Positions 23,469-34,906 of a stretch of 64,000 bases of DNA are shown here, one piece after another (the first letter of the stretch is position 1; each line of letters starts with the position of its first letter). Source of the DNA: Boesenbergia rotunda (lineage: Eukaryota; Streptophyta; Magnoliopsida; Zingiberales; Zingiberaceae). The notes under the pieces were generated by a model, which worked only from the letters and a program-made list of their open reading frames with translations, had not been told where the DNA came from and searched no databases. Location: contig JAGFNQ010002310.1 in the NCBI GenBank assembly GCA_024364735.1, positions 69,515 through 133,514 of the forward strand. The letters run 5' to 3'. Both the position numbers and the translations under genes were made by a program.

Positions 23469-23850
23469 ATGAAACATTTTTGTTTCAGAGATAAGCTAGC
23501 TCCACGGTATATCGGGTCGTTCCAGATTCTGGAAAGGATTGGACCTGTAGCTTATCGCCTAACACTTCTACTGTTTTTGTCCGGCGTCCACGACGTGATG
23601 CATGTGTCCATGCTGAGAGGTCATGTGCCAGATTTCACACTCATAATATCCGAGGTGTCTGTTCCGCTCCAGTTTAACACCACTTATGAGAAGATATCTA
23701 TGCAGTTTTTGGGTCTCTGGGAGCGTCAGCTACGGAACAAGATGTTCCAGTTAGTCAGGGTCGGATGACAGCACCATTGAGTGTCGAGGCGACCTGGGAG
23801 CTCGAGGATGTTATTCGAGCTCGCTACCACCACTTGTTGCTTGAGATACG
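23469..23850 (+). pseudogene. Integrase C-terminus and chromodomain-like tail
   Basis: KLAPRYIGSFQILERIGPVA and HVSMLRGHVPD are the GPY/F-type integrase end of chromoviruses. The stretch after the stop at 23766-23768 reads TWELEDVIRARYHHLL, the last part of the chromodomain of Tekay/Del elements. The chromodomain is thought to direct integration to heterochromatin. This tail sets the lineage. Confidence 0.7.
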
Positions 23851-23945
23851 TGTGAGAGATTCATGCAGTATTTTGTACTGTATGATCGTACCTAGCGCAT
23901 GTGATAACGAAATTTGGGGACCAAATTTTTGTTAGTGGGGGAGAA

Positions 23946-26759
23946 TGTTAAAATACTGGAAATTTGAGGGACCAGAATGTAAAGTGGCTTAATTTTAAGG
24001 GCCTATGCCGGCTATGTAAAAATCAAAGGGGCTAATCGCAAAATGGCTACCTTTATATTTGCCTTTTTTCCATTTTTTCGAGTGGCTGCCTTTTCCCTTT
24101 TCCTCCACCCGAGTGCCCTAGCCGTTCCTTTCCTCTCCCTATGTCGATCGCTCAACGCCAAGATCTCCGCCCGACCCGAGCTCGCCTCTTTCTTCTTCAT
24201 CTTCTCCACACAAGATTCGACTCTCGACCAACGCCACCCCCCGATTTCATTACGCGACTGAGAACCGAAGCCACCGCTTCTTCACCTTTTCCTCCTCTGC
24301 CTCTCCACTGGTCGGTGTCGCCTGATCTAGGGCCCGGTGGTGATCTAGGGCACGGTGGGTCTAGGCGATGCGAGAAGGCGGAAGCGTTTAGGGAAAGTTC
24401 ACCTCGACGCAAGCTTTCTTCTCGATCTCGCTCCCCGACCTTCTCACGCAATTGCAGCCACCTGTGCCAACCGAGTTCTCGTGATCTGGATCGCGCCATT
24501 AGGTCTTCCACAAGACTTGATTTGCTGCGTCCTTGAGCCGAGCTGTCTTTCTCTATGCGATCTTCGGCCTCGCGGTTATCTTGCGATCGCTCATCGGCTC
24601 CTCTCAACTTCGACTGTGGGGAGGGTGGTCTTCTGTAAGGGCTTTCTTCTATCTCAATGGCTCTCGTCAGATTCACACAGAGATGGGTCTGCCGGTTGCA
24701 ATCAAGGTAAGAGCTGTGTGTTTATGTTAAGCAGAGATAGTGATTCTAAATGGAATGTATGGTGCTTGATTTCTGGATTCAAGTGTTCTTGTGGTTGAGG
24801 ATTTTGGTTTTGTTTCTGATTTGGCATTTTGATATGTGTGATCTTGGGTATAGGTTTGTGAAAGCGTTCAACCGTAGTTGTTTGCTCCTACTGTGAGATC
24901 TTACACCTTAATCTAATTATGGGAATTTGGATTTGATCGGTGTAGAGTCTCTTCTTGCTGTTTGGATGTGCCACTATGAGTAATGTTGTTTGGAGTATAT
25001 TCATGGGCTTAGTTCTTGATCAGAATTCTCTCAGCCATGAGCTAAAGAGGTAGAAGTGGAATTGAATTGTGTTTTGTTGTGAAGTTCCAGCTTGGGATAG
25101 AACTTGAATCATTTTGATTGGGTTCTTGTAGGCTGTGTGTGTGAGTTGATCAATGGATGGTTGTAGGTGCCGGTTGTGTTTGGTTTGTGGGCTGCTGAAT
25201 GTTGTAGGAGTTTTGAGTTGTTAAGTTGGTGGATGGATAATAAGGATTTGTTATTAATGATGCTTAGTGTAGAATTTAGCTAATTTAGTAATGGTATGAT
25301 TAGCTAAATTTTCCCTTTGATACAGAGCATTGACGCGACGGTTTGCATTGCGGATTTTGGACGGGAGGTTCTCTGCGCGTACGAGCACCTACTCAGAGGC
25401 GGGTACTTCTGTTTATGCATAGCTAGACATAGTTAGCAGTAGGGATACCTGATATTGATATCTCTGTGCTTTTGCTTCGGTAGTTGTATCCGTTAGCTTT
25501 ATTGCTTACGATATCTGTATGGATTGATGATGCATAGTTACCTTATACCTTACGTTAGGATTTAGGTATTGGTGCATACCGGTTATATGGACTACTGCAT
25601 ATCATGTAGATGACAACAGGGTTAGATAGTGGATGATGCATGGGATAGTGACACGCATCATTATTGCACGTAGCATAGGGGACGACCTTTGACTCCCTGG
25701 AGGTTGAGATGGGTCGTCGTACTTGCTACTCGTGTAGAGGCATATGTAGGCGACCTTTGACTCCCCTAGTGGTTGAGATGGGCCGTCAGACCTGTCACAT
25801 GACCTGTCGTGCAGCCCCGTTGGCGGACCCGGGCACTGCAGCAGGTCCCCTACCTATCCGATGATAGCAGGGACGTTTAGAGCGTTACTTCACCCGATGG
25901 TGGGGTACGATTATGGTCTCCGACCCTACCCATTCGGTCTCGCGTGCACCGCCTCATAGACCGTCTGATCATGCAGGGAAGACCAGGTCAGAGCCCTACC
26001 CACTCGGTTCGCGTGCACTGCGACCTACACCGACTGGCGTCAGGGGTGACCCATGTTGCATCATGAGCATGCTCTGCATCTCTGCACTTGGTTGTGTTTG
26101 CTGTAATGATTGTTGCACTTGATTGACATGCATACTACCGGGTTTGGATCGACGCAGGTAGGTATGTAGTTCCTTACTGTTTATAGTTCAGTTCCGCATT
26201 TCTATTTACTGCAGTTATCTTCAGTATTGTGATAGATAGATTGACGGTGACTTACTGCTATTATTTCTTCCTATGCACATTAGACGGTATTCGCTGAGTT
26301 CTTAGGACTCACCACGTTGGCTATATTTTTTCTCTTATCAGGATGATCGTCTGGATGGTTCAGCAGCCTGTCCCAGTTCATGTGTCTCCGAGACGATTTC
26401 CGCGTGTCTTTTGGTTGTGGTACATGTTGGTACCCTTTTCTTTTATTCATTGTATTTCTTTTCATTTCCGCTGTTGGTATGTTATACTCTTTTGTGTCGT
26501 GTATTGTTACGGCAGTATAGTTGTACTTTTGTGTGCCATGGAGGTTTCGATTCTGTTTTTGGTTTTGTCGTAAGTCGTACCGGTACGCAGCCTTGTCGTC
26601 GTTTTTGTTTTATCTTATTACAGTCGCTTGTTTCAGCCCTATAGGCTGTGGTACAAGCAGGCTGAGGTAGTTGTGGTGGTTAGGTTTTTGGATTGTCCGC
26701 CGAGACGAGGGAGTAGCTGTCCGGTCGGTATCGGACGAGCGGCTTCTCGGGGCGTGACA
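23946..26759 (+). repeat. Right LTR of the gypsy element
   Basis: 2814 bp, TGTTAAAATAC...GGGGCGTGACA, preceded by the polypurine AGTGGGGGAGAA. It contains the uninterrupted insertion site of the solo LTR and an intron-like block at 24707-25325 that differs from that of the left LTR. Confidence 0.85.
24707..25325 (+). other. Intron-like segment in the right gypsy LTR
   Basis: AATCAAG|GTAAGAGCTG at the start, CTTTGATACAG|AGCATTG at the end, 619 bp against 440 bp in the left LTR. Interior unrelated to its counterpart by eye. Confidence 0.5.
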
Positions 26760-27244
26760 GCTTCCCTGTGATCCATGTCAACCTTGACAGGCTTAATCCC
26801 ATCACAAGTCCCTCCCTTCAAGTCTAATCGAAGGAAGTGTGACTGACTGATTAGACCAGTAACCCAACGGAGGGAAGCTACGCATCGGTGGGTTCACGTA
26901 TCCATTATTTCTTGGCGGCCTACCGGGTCCGAGGAATCGAAACATTCATCCCTGGGCCCAAGGCGGTTTCTTGAATTAGTCAAAAATCTCTGTGAGTTTC
27001 GAGGCAGAGCAATGATTGTTGTCCATGACCCATTAAAAGCGCATGGAGTCTCTTAATGGCGACAAGACAGTCTAGTGAATGTAGTCTCACCATGTATTCC
27101 GCCTTTTTCTGTGCAATCTACCGCTGATACGCGCCGCAGGGCCATACGAAATGACGACTGTAAAGAGGGGCGATGCCTCGAGATGAGCAACCATCGCCGC
27201 CTACGTGCCATGCTCCCATTGCTCACACGAGGGCGGCTTCCCTC

Positions 27245-27251
27245 TATAAAA
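27245..27251 (+). promoter_or_regulatory. TATA box upstream of the first gypsy-type-transposon gene
   Basis: CCTCTATAAAAGCGG, about 130 bp before the ATG at 27382. 26760-27240 shows no coding features. It shares a short block (CTCCC...CAAGTCTA) with the region upstream of the related gene at about 54,810. Confidence 0.5.
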
Positions 27252-27381
27252 GCGGACGCAAAAGCGGCCATCCGTCTTCTTGCTTTGTTTGCTATTAGAG
27301 TTCTTTCGCCCTCGTTTCATCTCGCTTCAGATTCCTCAAGGGTAAGTTGTTTTCTTCCTTCTCCTCTCTTCGTTCGTCATC

Positions 27382-30300
27382 ATGAGTCAGATTGTGAAGA
27401 AGAAGAAGACCCGAGGTGGGGAAGAAGGTTACGCAGGAGAACAAACTTACCACCCGGAGTGGTATGAGACCATCTCCTCTAGGGTTAGGTCAGAGACCCT
27501 CCGAGCCGCCTGTGAGATGTATGGTATTCAAGCGGATTTGGAGGTAGAGGTCCCTAGGATAGGTCAGTCATTTGTAGAACCTCCGCTAGGTTTCTTTACC
27601 TTCTTCCTAGGGCAAGTAGAACTAGGACTACGCTTCCCTATCCCACCTTTCTTCATGAGCATCTATTCATATTTTGACATTCCTCTTCACCAAATGGCTC
27701 TAAACGCCTTTGCCCAGATGGGCGGGCGTTTGTCCTCTTCAAGCTTTTTGACATCCCCTAACCCCTCGATTCTTCCACTTCTTTTTCATCCCCGCCTTAG
27801 CGTCTAGGGGGGCCTTCAGTTTCACAGCCTCGCCCCAGCCATAGGTTTTTAGGGGATTTTCCTTCCTCCCACAAGGGATGGAAGGAACGTTTCTTTTTTA
27901 TTCGACTTCCTCAGCGTCCCTTCAGCTCCATCCACTAGAGGGAGAACCTACCAACCATCCCAGACCTCGGCGACTTCCAACAGGACCTGAGATACCAGAG
28001 GTCTAGGGGTATCATGGCCAGGATGGAGTTCCACGGCTCCAAGTTGGTCCAATGCGAAGAGCTTCTGTTCAAGGCCGAGCTCAGCCCTAATGCACAAGCC
28101 TTAGCCCCAGCCTCCGTAAGTTCTCATTTCTTCTAAATATCTTGTTGATTCTAACTGATGTCCCTTTTCTTTTATCTTTTAGACGACATAATGCTTTCCC
28201 GAGCCATGAGCCGACTTCTAAAGTGGGAGCAAGCCAACGAGTAGGCCCTGGTTCCTGCTCAGGCTACTCCTACATCAATGGCTGATCCGGATGAGGGCTC
28301 TGAGGAGGTGGTAGAGCAATCCGCAGACCAGGAAGCACCAGAGCAGTCCCTGGACCCGGGAATGACAAAACAACCCAAGGATCAAGGGGCAATAGAGCTG
28401 CCCACGAGCCCGCGGGTGATTCTTGTTAGTAGGAGCCCTAGAGCCAATTATGTGATGATTGACTAGGGACTTTTTGTATCATATTCTATCATTAATAAAG
28501 ACATGTTTGGTTATTATACTTACTTTATATTTGTGCCAAATAACTAAGTATAATAATGTCCTTGGGTAGTAGGTTATTATCTACATCATATCGATTGGTT
28601 GAATCGATAGTGAGATAATATGGAGAACACTACACTAAATTATTCCTAGTCAAGCATTAATATTCAAGGACAATATTAATGCATGGAGACTAGCATGTAG
28701 GTCAATTGATGACTTGAGCTCACAAGTCATGGATATGTGATATCAAGTTGACACATGGGTATACATTAGAGAATGTGTACTGAATTGACCCTCCATGAGA
28801 AAGTTTCATAGATTGTCATATAAGTGCCATAAATGTTCTCATGTGACTATTAGTATGAATAGTTCTTAGACCTGAAGTCACTACGGTTCCCTATATAAGG
28901 AGTTATGTACTTTGGTATTGTCAAACGTCACCCATAACAGGGTGGACTATAAAGGAAATTACTGAGTATGTAATGAATTATGCGAAGGGATGTGAGTGAT
29001 GTAGATGGGATCTATCCCTCCCATATGACGGACTACTAAAACGCATGACCATGCTCAAATGAGTCAATATGAGATATTGAGCTCATTTATTTGAGCGAGT
29101 CTACTTGGGGATCAAGAAACAGAAAGATTGATCGAGGATGACACAGTCTATGCCTCATTGGTCAATCTAGATATCGAGGATAGAAGGACAAGGTCATACA
29201 TTATCCTAGTCACGGAGGTTAAGTCGGATCTCGACTTTTTTGTTACTTGGGTAGCAATGATGCATTGCTAGATGCCGCTCATTGCTTATGTGTCTAAAGT
29301 GGTTTAGACACATTGTCAACATTATGAGAACCTATTGGGTCACACACTAAGGACACAATGCTTCAGGAGCTCGGGAGACCTGGTTGGGAGCTCGAGAGAC
29401 CTGGTCGGGAATTTGGATGAGATATTAATTCATTAAAGTGTTTAATGAATTAATAATAAAGAAAAATGGAAAAGTCTCTCTTCAGTGAATGGAGAGAATT
29501 TGAAAAGCCACATGAGAAGATGTGCTCTTTATTGGCGTTAATGAAGGGAAACTAAAGGGACAAAAACCTCTTCATATTCATGAGATGAGTATAAAAAAGG
29601 GTCTTGTCATTTGGATGAGGGCTAAGTCTTTTTCCCTTCCTCTCTTCCTCCTCTTCTCCCTCTTTGGCCGAAACCCTTCCTTTGAGGGTTCTTGGTGGTT
29701 TTGTGAACTACCTGAAGTTGCTAGCACAACTAAGGTAGTTCTTATCCGAAGTTGAGAGATCATGTTCGCGTAGATACGCATAGAGGCACGAACGCTTGAA
29801 CGTGTTAGAGATCCGGTATACCTTGGACAAGCGGGATAAACGAAAGGGCACGAATCAAAGGTATAACCATAAGATAAGTAGCTGTAGATTGGCTTTGTAC
29901 GAGTTTTCTTTCGCATGAATCGCTCGAGGGATCTTGTTTCCACTGTATTTTTGTGTTTATGTCGCCTGGAGATCCCTACAATTCTTCCTCCTCCCTCATC
30001 AAGGTGGGAGATGGGGAGGTTGTGCTTGCACTTCCAGTCGCCCCGGTGGCACCTGAAGCAACCGAGAAGGCGAGGCGGAAGCGGCTCACCCAGAAGCCAA
30101 CCCCTCTGAAGAGGTTGAAGAAACTCACCTCTTCAGAGCTTCAACCCATCATCGAGGAGGAGGATGTGGCGCCACTGTCCAATCGCATTCGGAAGATGCC
30201 CTCCTCCACTCTTGGATGCCAAGCTGCCCTGGCCGCGCCGACTGACACTCCAGACACCAGGCGAGGCAAGGAGGTGGTACGCAATGCACCCCGTTCGACC

Positions 30301-31448
30301 AGCAAGAGCTCGCACCAGAAAGCCCAAGTGGCGAAGAAGGTGGCTACCAAGGGTCAACAGTTTGTGCAAATAAAGGTCGTCCCCTCCGAGAGCCATGACC
30401 CCCAGGTAGTGTCCAGCTCGGAGGAGGATGTCCCCTACCCGAGGAACATCCCAAGCCCGTCGACCTTGCCCTAGGAGGAGTGCATCCCCCCTTCTGATGC
30501 ACTGAGGAGCTTGGCCAAGTCGGCTGGGCCTCTGGCCAAGCTACACCAGTCGCTGCTACAAGTATTTATATTCTATCCCTCTCATTTTTGCTTACATATT
30601 CTAACCTCTACTTTCCATTGCTGCAGGCCACTCATGACTGCCTCGCTGTAGGGTGCTAGCTACAATCCAGGAGGGAGGCTAAGGCCCTGCTCCAGGGCGT
30701 AGGCGAGTCAGAGGCTGGCTGCGCCCGCGAGGCAAGTCACATACAGCTGGAGGCCAGCAGGGCCCTAAGGGTGAAGGTAGAGCATTGTCTCGACACCCTG
30801 CTGACCTCCGAGGAAGCCCTACACGGCTACCGCCTATGGGAGCGCTCGTTGTCGGAGAAGAACAAGGCTCTCTCCAACAACCTGTACACGATGACCCAGG
30901 AGTGGAAGTAGCTCCAAGCCCAGGAGTAGAGACTATCTGCAAGCGTCCAACTCCTAGAGTCTTCAACAGAGGCCTTGAACGATCGGATAAAGGAATAGGA
31001 GAGCCAGCTAACTAAGCAAGAATCTGTAATAAAGACGGCAGCTGCACATATATCCAATCTTCAAGAGGACGTTGCTCGAGCCAATGCCAAAGCTTCGACC
31101 ACCTCCCAAAAACTCAAGGAAGCATTAGATGCTCATGACCGACTATCTTGGGAGGTGGCCAAATTGAAGGCTGCCAAGGATGAAGCTGAAACTGAAGTGT
31201 AAAGATATAAGATTGACAAAGTAGCTCAATTTTCTAAGGCCGAGGCTGAGTTCAAGGCCAGGTTTATGCAATCTGATGAATTCGGTGATATTCTGGCTGG
31301 GTAGGTCTTGAAGTGCCTAAAACAGGGCTTCAATGGTGCCATCAGTCAACTTCAAAAAGCCCAAATACTGAAACCAGATGTAGACCTAAGTGCCTTAAGT
31401 GTCGACCAGGTTTGGGATGTGCTATCGCCTGAAGAGAAAGATATATAA
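27382..31448 (+). pseudogene. Transposase_28 ('putative gypsy type transposon') gene with coiled-coil tail, broken
   Basis: Not a transposase by shown activity. The family is widespread in plant genomes next to gypsy-like elements and its function is unknown. 27382-27807 contains EVEVPRIGQSFVEPPLGFFT and FPIPPFFMSIYSYFDIPLHQ. After a frameshift, HKGWKERFFFI follows (about 27,860-27,905). This is the order of the PF04195-type domain. Likely introns: 28116-28182 (CC|GTAAGT...CTTTTAG) and 30562-30626 (GTATTT...TTGCTGCAG). A Lys/Ser-rich linker (29990-30474) and a coiled-coil region (30640-31300) follow, ending with FGDILAG and a short conserved-looking tail. A probable solo LTR at 28451-29980 splits it. 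Several stops make it a pseudogene. Confidence 0.6.
28451..29980 (+). mobile_element. Probable solo LTR inside the broken gene
   Basis: Starts TGTGATGATTGACTAGGG and ends GATCCCTACA, with copia-LTR-like wording throughout (an AATAAAGAC signal near 28,494 and CTATATAAGGAG near 28,891). The flanks are coding-like and related in composition. CAATT occurs at 28445-28449 and 29979-29983 but overlaps the end, so a clean TG...CA plus 5-bp duplication is not shown. No internal coding region. Confidence 0.5.
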
Positions 31449-31675
31449 AAGCTCTTCCCAGACCTCTGCCATGTATCTTCTTTTTTGCTCTTTATATTTT
31501 TTTTGATGTACTATGTAATTATCTGAATTGAATGAACACACTTTTTTGCCTGCTTTGTCTTGAGTGTTTTTTTTGTACTCTTGCTCCTTATGCAATCAAG
31601 TGTTCTTCACTGACCCGAGGAGCAAGCGAGTTGAAGACCAAGTGTTCTTCCTCGACCCAAAGAGCAAGAGAGTGG
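31449..31675. other. 3' flank with a 40-bp imperfect duplication
   Basis: T-rich sequence after the coiled-coil reading, then AGTGTTCTTC-led units of about 40 bp at about 31,600 and 31,640. Ends where the truncated LTR of element B begins. Confidence 0.5.
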
Positions 31676-31807
31676 AACCACGTAAACGGTAACGTGTTAG
31701 TGTTTGGTTGTTCTTATTGTTATTGTTTCCGCTTGCGCATGCTAACATCGTAGGTAGAAATCGAAAATTGCTATTCACCCCCCTCTAGCAAGCGCCACGA
31801 TCTAACA
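31676..31807 (+). repeat. Truncated 5' LTR of element B
   Basis: Only the last 132 bp remain, from ACCACGTAAACGGTAACG to GATCTAACA. The promoter and palindrome part are lost, so this copy cannot start its own transcript. Confidence 0.8.
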
Positions 31808-31809
31808 AG

Positions 31810-31821
31810 TGGTATCAGAGT
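31810..31821 (+). other. Primer binding site of element B
   Basis: TGGTATCAGAGT, one mismatch from the usual TGGTATCAGAGC. Confidence 0.75.
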
Positions 31822-31875
31822 GAAGGTCCGCTCTTGTTGGAATAACTGCCAAAGGAGCACAAGCTAGAGGAAAGA

Positions 31876-33289
31876 ATGATGGATGACAAGTTGGGGGATG
31901 ATATCAACACTCCACCTCCTTGTGATCATGAAGACTTTGACTATTGGAGGACAAGAATGAGGACTTGACTTGGAATGGATTGAGAATGCATGGTGATGCT
32001 AGAAGAACCATTCGAGATTCCAAGAGACAAGCATGGGAAAAAGCTCCGACCTAGATATTGAACTAAGGAGCAACAAGCACACTCTAGGAAAAATAAGAAG
32101 GTAATTGATATATTAGTTAATATTTTGCCTAATAATATTTTGAGTGGTGTCGGTGAATATAAAGATGCATATGAGTTATGGAAAAAGATAGAAAAATGTC
32201 ATGAGAACCCTACACAAGCTCAAATAGTGGAAGAGCCCAAAGAGATAAGTTCAACGGTTCAAGAAGACCAAGAGGAAGAAGAATTGTCAACCTGATCAAG
32301 TGAAGAGGCACAATCAAGTGAAAGATCATCTACCTCATCAAAAGAAGAAGAAGAGCTATCAACTTCAAGGATTGAGGGGGAGGAGAGACCCTCATCAATA
32401 CCGGAACAAGTAGAAGCTCCTACCTCCACCAAAGCAAGGACAAAAGACCACATAGTGTGCTTTGGGTGCAATCAAAAGGGGCACTACAAGGACAAGTGTC
32501 CACTAGGTAAGAAGGAGGTAAACCCTAAACCCGGGTCAATTCATTTAAAATCTAATGAGGGTTGTAGGGAAAAGAAGGAGAAAAAACATATTAGATGTTT
32601 TACATGTGGGGAGCTAGGGCACTATCATACCAAGTGTCCGAGAAAAGGAGAGCTCAAGAAGATGAAGCATTTGAGAAGATGGGAAAAAGAAGAGAAGAAA
32701 AGAAGCTTACATCAAGGGGAGCTCCAAAGGTAAGGGAGGTAATCTCTAAGCTTAAGCATATTTCAAATTCATCTATGTATGCTAGAAATAATGAAAAATA
32801 CTTGCTTGTGCATAATGATAGGAATAGGGTTAACAAGGTAGATCAAAACCCTAGAAAGGTCATGCATCATGTTAACCCTATTCCTATCATTATGCACAAG
32901 GAAAAACTTGATAGGTTGGAAAAGACCCTAGAAAGATTCACAGTTGGATCTAAGGGTTTAGATATGGTGTTGGGTGGTCTAAAACCCAACAATGATAGAT
33001 CGGGTCTAGGATACCGGTCTAAGAACTCCAATGCCAATAAAAAGAAATATGCTAGGGTAGCATATGATTAGGGCCAGGAGGGGAAGTCTAAAAATGACAA
33101 GGGAGTGCCATTTAAAAGGAAAAAGAAGGATTTAACCAAGGACAAGGTGTTTAAGATTAAGAAGGTTAAGTTTGTATGCCAAGAGTCACCGGAGGTACAC
33201 CGGTGTGGTCTAGTGTTTGTTGAGTCACCTAGGGAGGTGCCTAGGGCTAAGAGCTCAAGAGGGAGCTATAGGAGTCTTTGGGATCCATG
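31876..33289 (+). pseudogene. Copia-type Gag, element B, broken
   Basis: ATG at 31876 and FDYWRTRMRT, with stops soon after. YKDAYELWKKIEKCHENPTQ precedes an acidic Ser/Glu linker. Both zinc knuckles are intact in sequence: CFGCNQKGHYKDKC (32458-32499) and CFTCGELGHYHTKC (32596-32637). The C-terminal part has KLDRLEKTLERFTVGSKGLD and SGLGYRSKNS. Next to the coiled-coil segment a perfect 30-bp inverted repeat (32805-32834 / 32871-32900) replaces about 160 bp present in copies A and C. No pol. Confidence 0.7.
32805..32900. repeat. Perfect 30-bp inverted repeat within gag of element B
   Basis: Arm 32805-32834 begins CTTGTGCATAATGATAGG. Arm 32871-32900 is its exact complement, ending CCTATCATTATGCACAAG. 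The spacer is 36 bp. Copies A and C have only the left-arm context, so the right arm was added. Confidence 0.9.
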
Positions 33290-34300
33290 GTAAATGGATC
33301 TCAGGAGATATTTCTCTAGGAGGTCTAGGTGGACCATGGAGTGTGCCAAAAGAGTTGGAGACGGACTTGAATCTCAATTATTGGGTTTTGGTACGTTGGA
33401 TTTGAGTTTCAGGCATGGAAATATGACATTGGGGGTATAAAGCATGAAAGTTGGTTTTGATGTATAAATTCCATATAAATCAATGCTAGGGATGCATTGT
33501 AGATTAGTTTGGGCAAAGACATCAAGAGGAAACCAAAACTAGGACTTTAGGTCAAGGTTTAATTGAACTAATTAGGTAGTTTTGGATTTTGTGTCAATCT
33601 TAAGAATGGTGATAGATACATTTTTGGATGTATTTTTTCCAAGTAGGTATGGGTACCACAAATCTCTCCACAAAATTTGTGAATTTTTGGAGACTTGTGA
33701 AATTTTTGGTGCATTTCTGAATTGGGTTTAGAAGGAAAAATGGGGTTTCAGCGTGCCAGTCGATTGGTAGCTGTCCCAGTCGACTGGTAAAGGCTGAAAA
33801 TGGGTTTCAGCTATTAAAAGGTGTCCAAATGAGGTGAAACAAGTGTGGAACCTTATGGGGGGTTAGTACACTGTGTTTATAATCATTCAGGGGTTAAAGA
33901 GTCCAATAAGGGAGAAATTGTTGGAATATTTTGATGTATGGCAAAGGGGGAGAAGTGTTGGGTTTAAGTGGAAAACCAAACATGCCTATGCGGGAAATCT
34001 TAGGTAAAGGGGGAGCATTGTTGCTCCATTCTTGGCGTATGAGGAACCTTGGAGAGGTTCTTAAAAAGCCTTTGTAAGTCCAATGTAGGGGGAGCCTTGG
34101 AAAGGTCCCGATTTAGTAAAAAGTCCTAAACTCGTGGGGAGGTTAGGTGTGGGGATGACTTGGGATAGGATCCATGTTTGCATTGCATATGCATTGGCGG
34201 TGTAAGTCCAAGGTGGAGCCTTGGCAACGTAAGTCCAAATGGTTGTTAGCATTGTGTTTTGCTATTTGTTTTCCCTAACTTAAACGTATTGCCAAACATC
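33290..34300 (+). other. 3' untranslated region of element B
   Basis: No coding. It contains one pair of CAGTCGAYTG palindromes at about 33,757-33,790 (20 bp apart) and polypurine-like words near 33,946 and 34,086. Confidence 0.6.
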
Positions 34301-34906
34301 AAAAAGGGGGAGATTGTTGGGGCAATCTATGGTCTGGAGTGACCATGTGTTTTGATGTTTGGGCAAAGGGTTTAAGTTAGGTTTACCCTTGTGTTCTAAT
34401 ATGTGTATGTGAGTATGCAGGTTTGCAGGTTACACATATTGACTTAGCTGAACGGCTTCAGGTACTGTGAAGGGTGTTGAGGCAATCTGGGTCCGGAGTG
34501 ACCATGTGTTTTGAGGTTTGGGCAAAGGGTTTAAGTTATGTTTACCCTTGTGTTCTGATATGTGTATGTTGAGTGTGCAGGGTGCGCAGGTTACACATAT
34601 GGACTTGATTGGACGGCCTCGGTATGGTGAAGGATGACATGGAGACAAGCTGGAGGCTTGTGTGCACCCGAGGGACTTTGGAGAGCAAGGACGATGAGCT
34701 GATGGGCGCGGACTTCAAGGCATGTGTGAAGGATGGCATGGAGGCAAGCTGGAGGCTTGCGTGCATCCGAGGGACGGGAGCCGAAGATGACGAGGGCGCG
34801 AAGGCAATAGTCGAGGCTGCGGATGAGGAGTCAGTTGAGTCGTGAGGGTACGAATGCTGTGTGATTGTACTCGGGAAATCCTAGGGTTCGAGTGCGGAGT
34901 GGAATG

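Larger units (their letters stand above)
14875..26759 (+). mobile_element. Ty3/gypsy chromovirus (Tekay/Del-like), decayed
   Basis: Left LTR 14875-19926 (interrupted by a 2.3-kb solo LTR), primer binding site 19934-19945, scrambled interior, polypurine tract about 23934-23945, right LTR 23946-26759. Both LTRs start TGTTAAAATACTGG and end GGGGCGTGACA. Pol pieces are clearly gypsy: RT/RNase H wording SPLTRLTRKG and TDASLLGLGAVLM, integrase, and a C-terminal WELEDVIRARYHHLL of chromodomain type. The flanking 5-mers TCAAG and GCTTC do not match, and the two LTRs differ in a large internal block. It may therefore be a recombinant between two insertions rather than one clean insertion. Confidence 0.85.

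Noticed and set aside
28451..29980. Firm solo LTR with a CAATT target duplication
   Set aside because: The CAATT match would require ends other than TG...CA, so I kept the LTR call at moderate confidence and do not claim the duplication.
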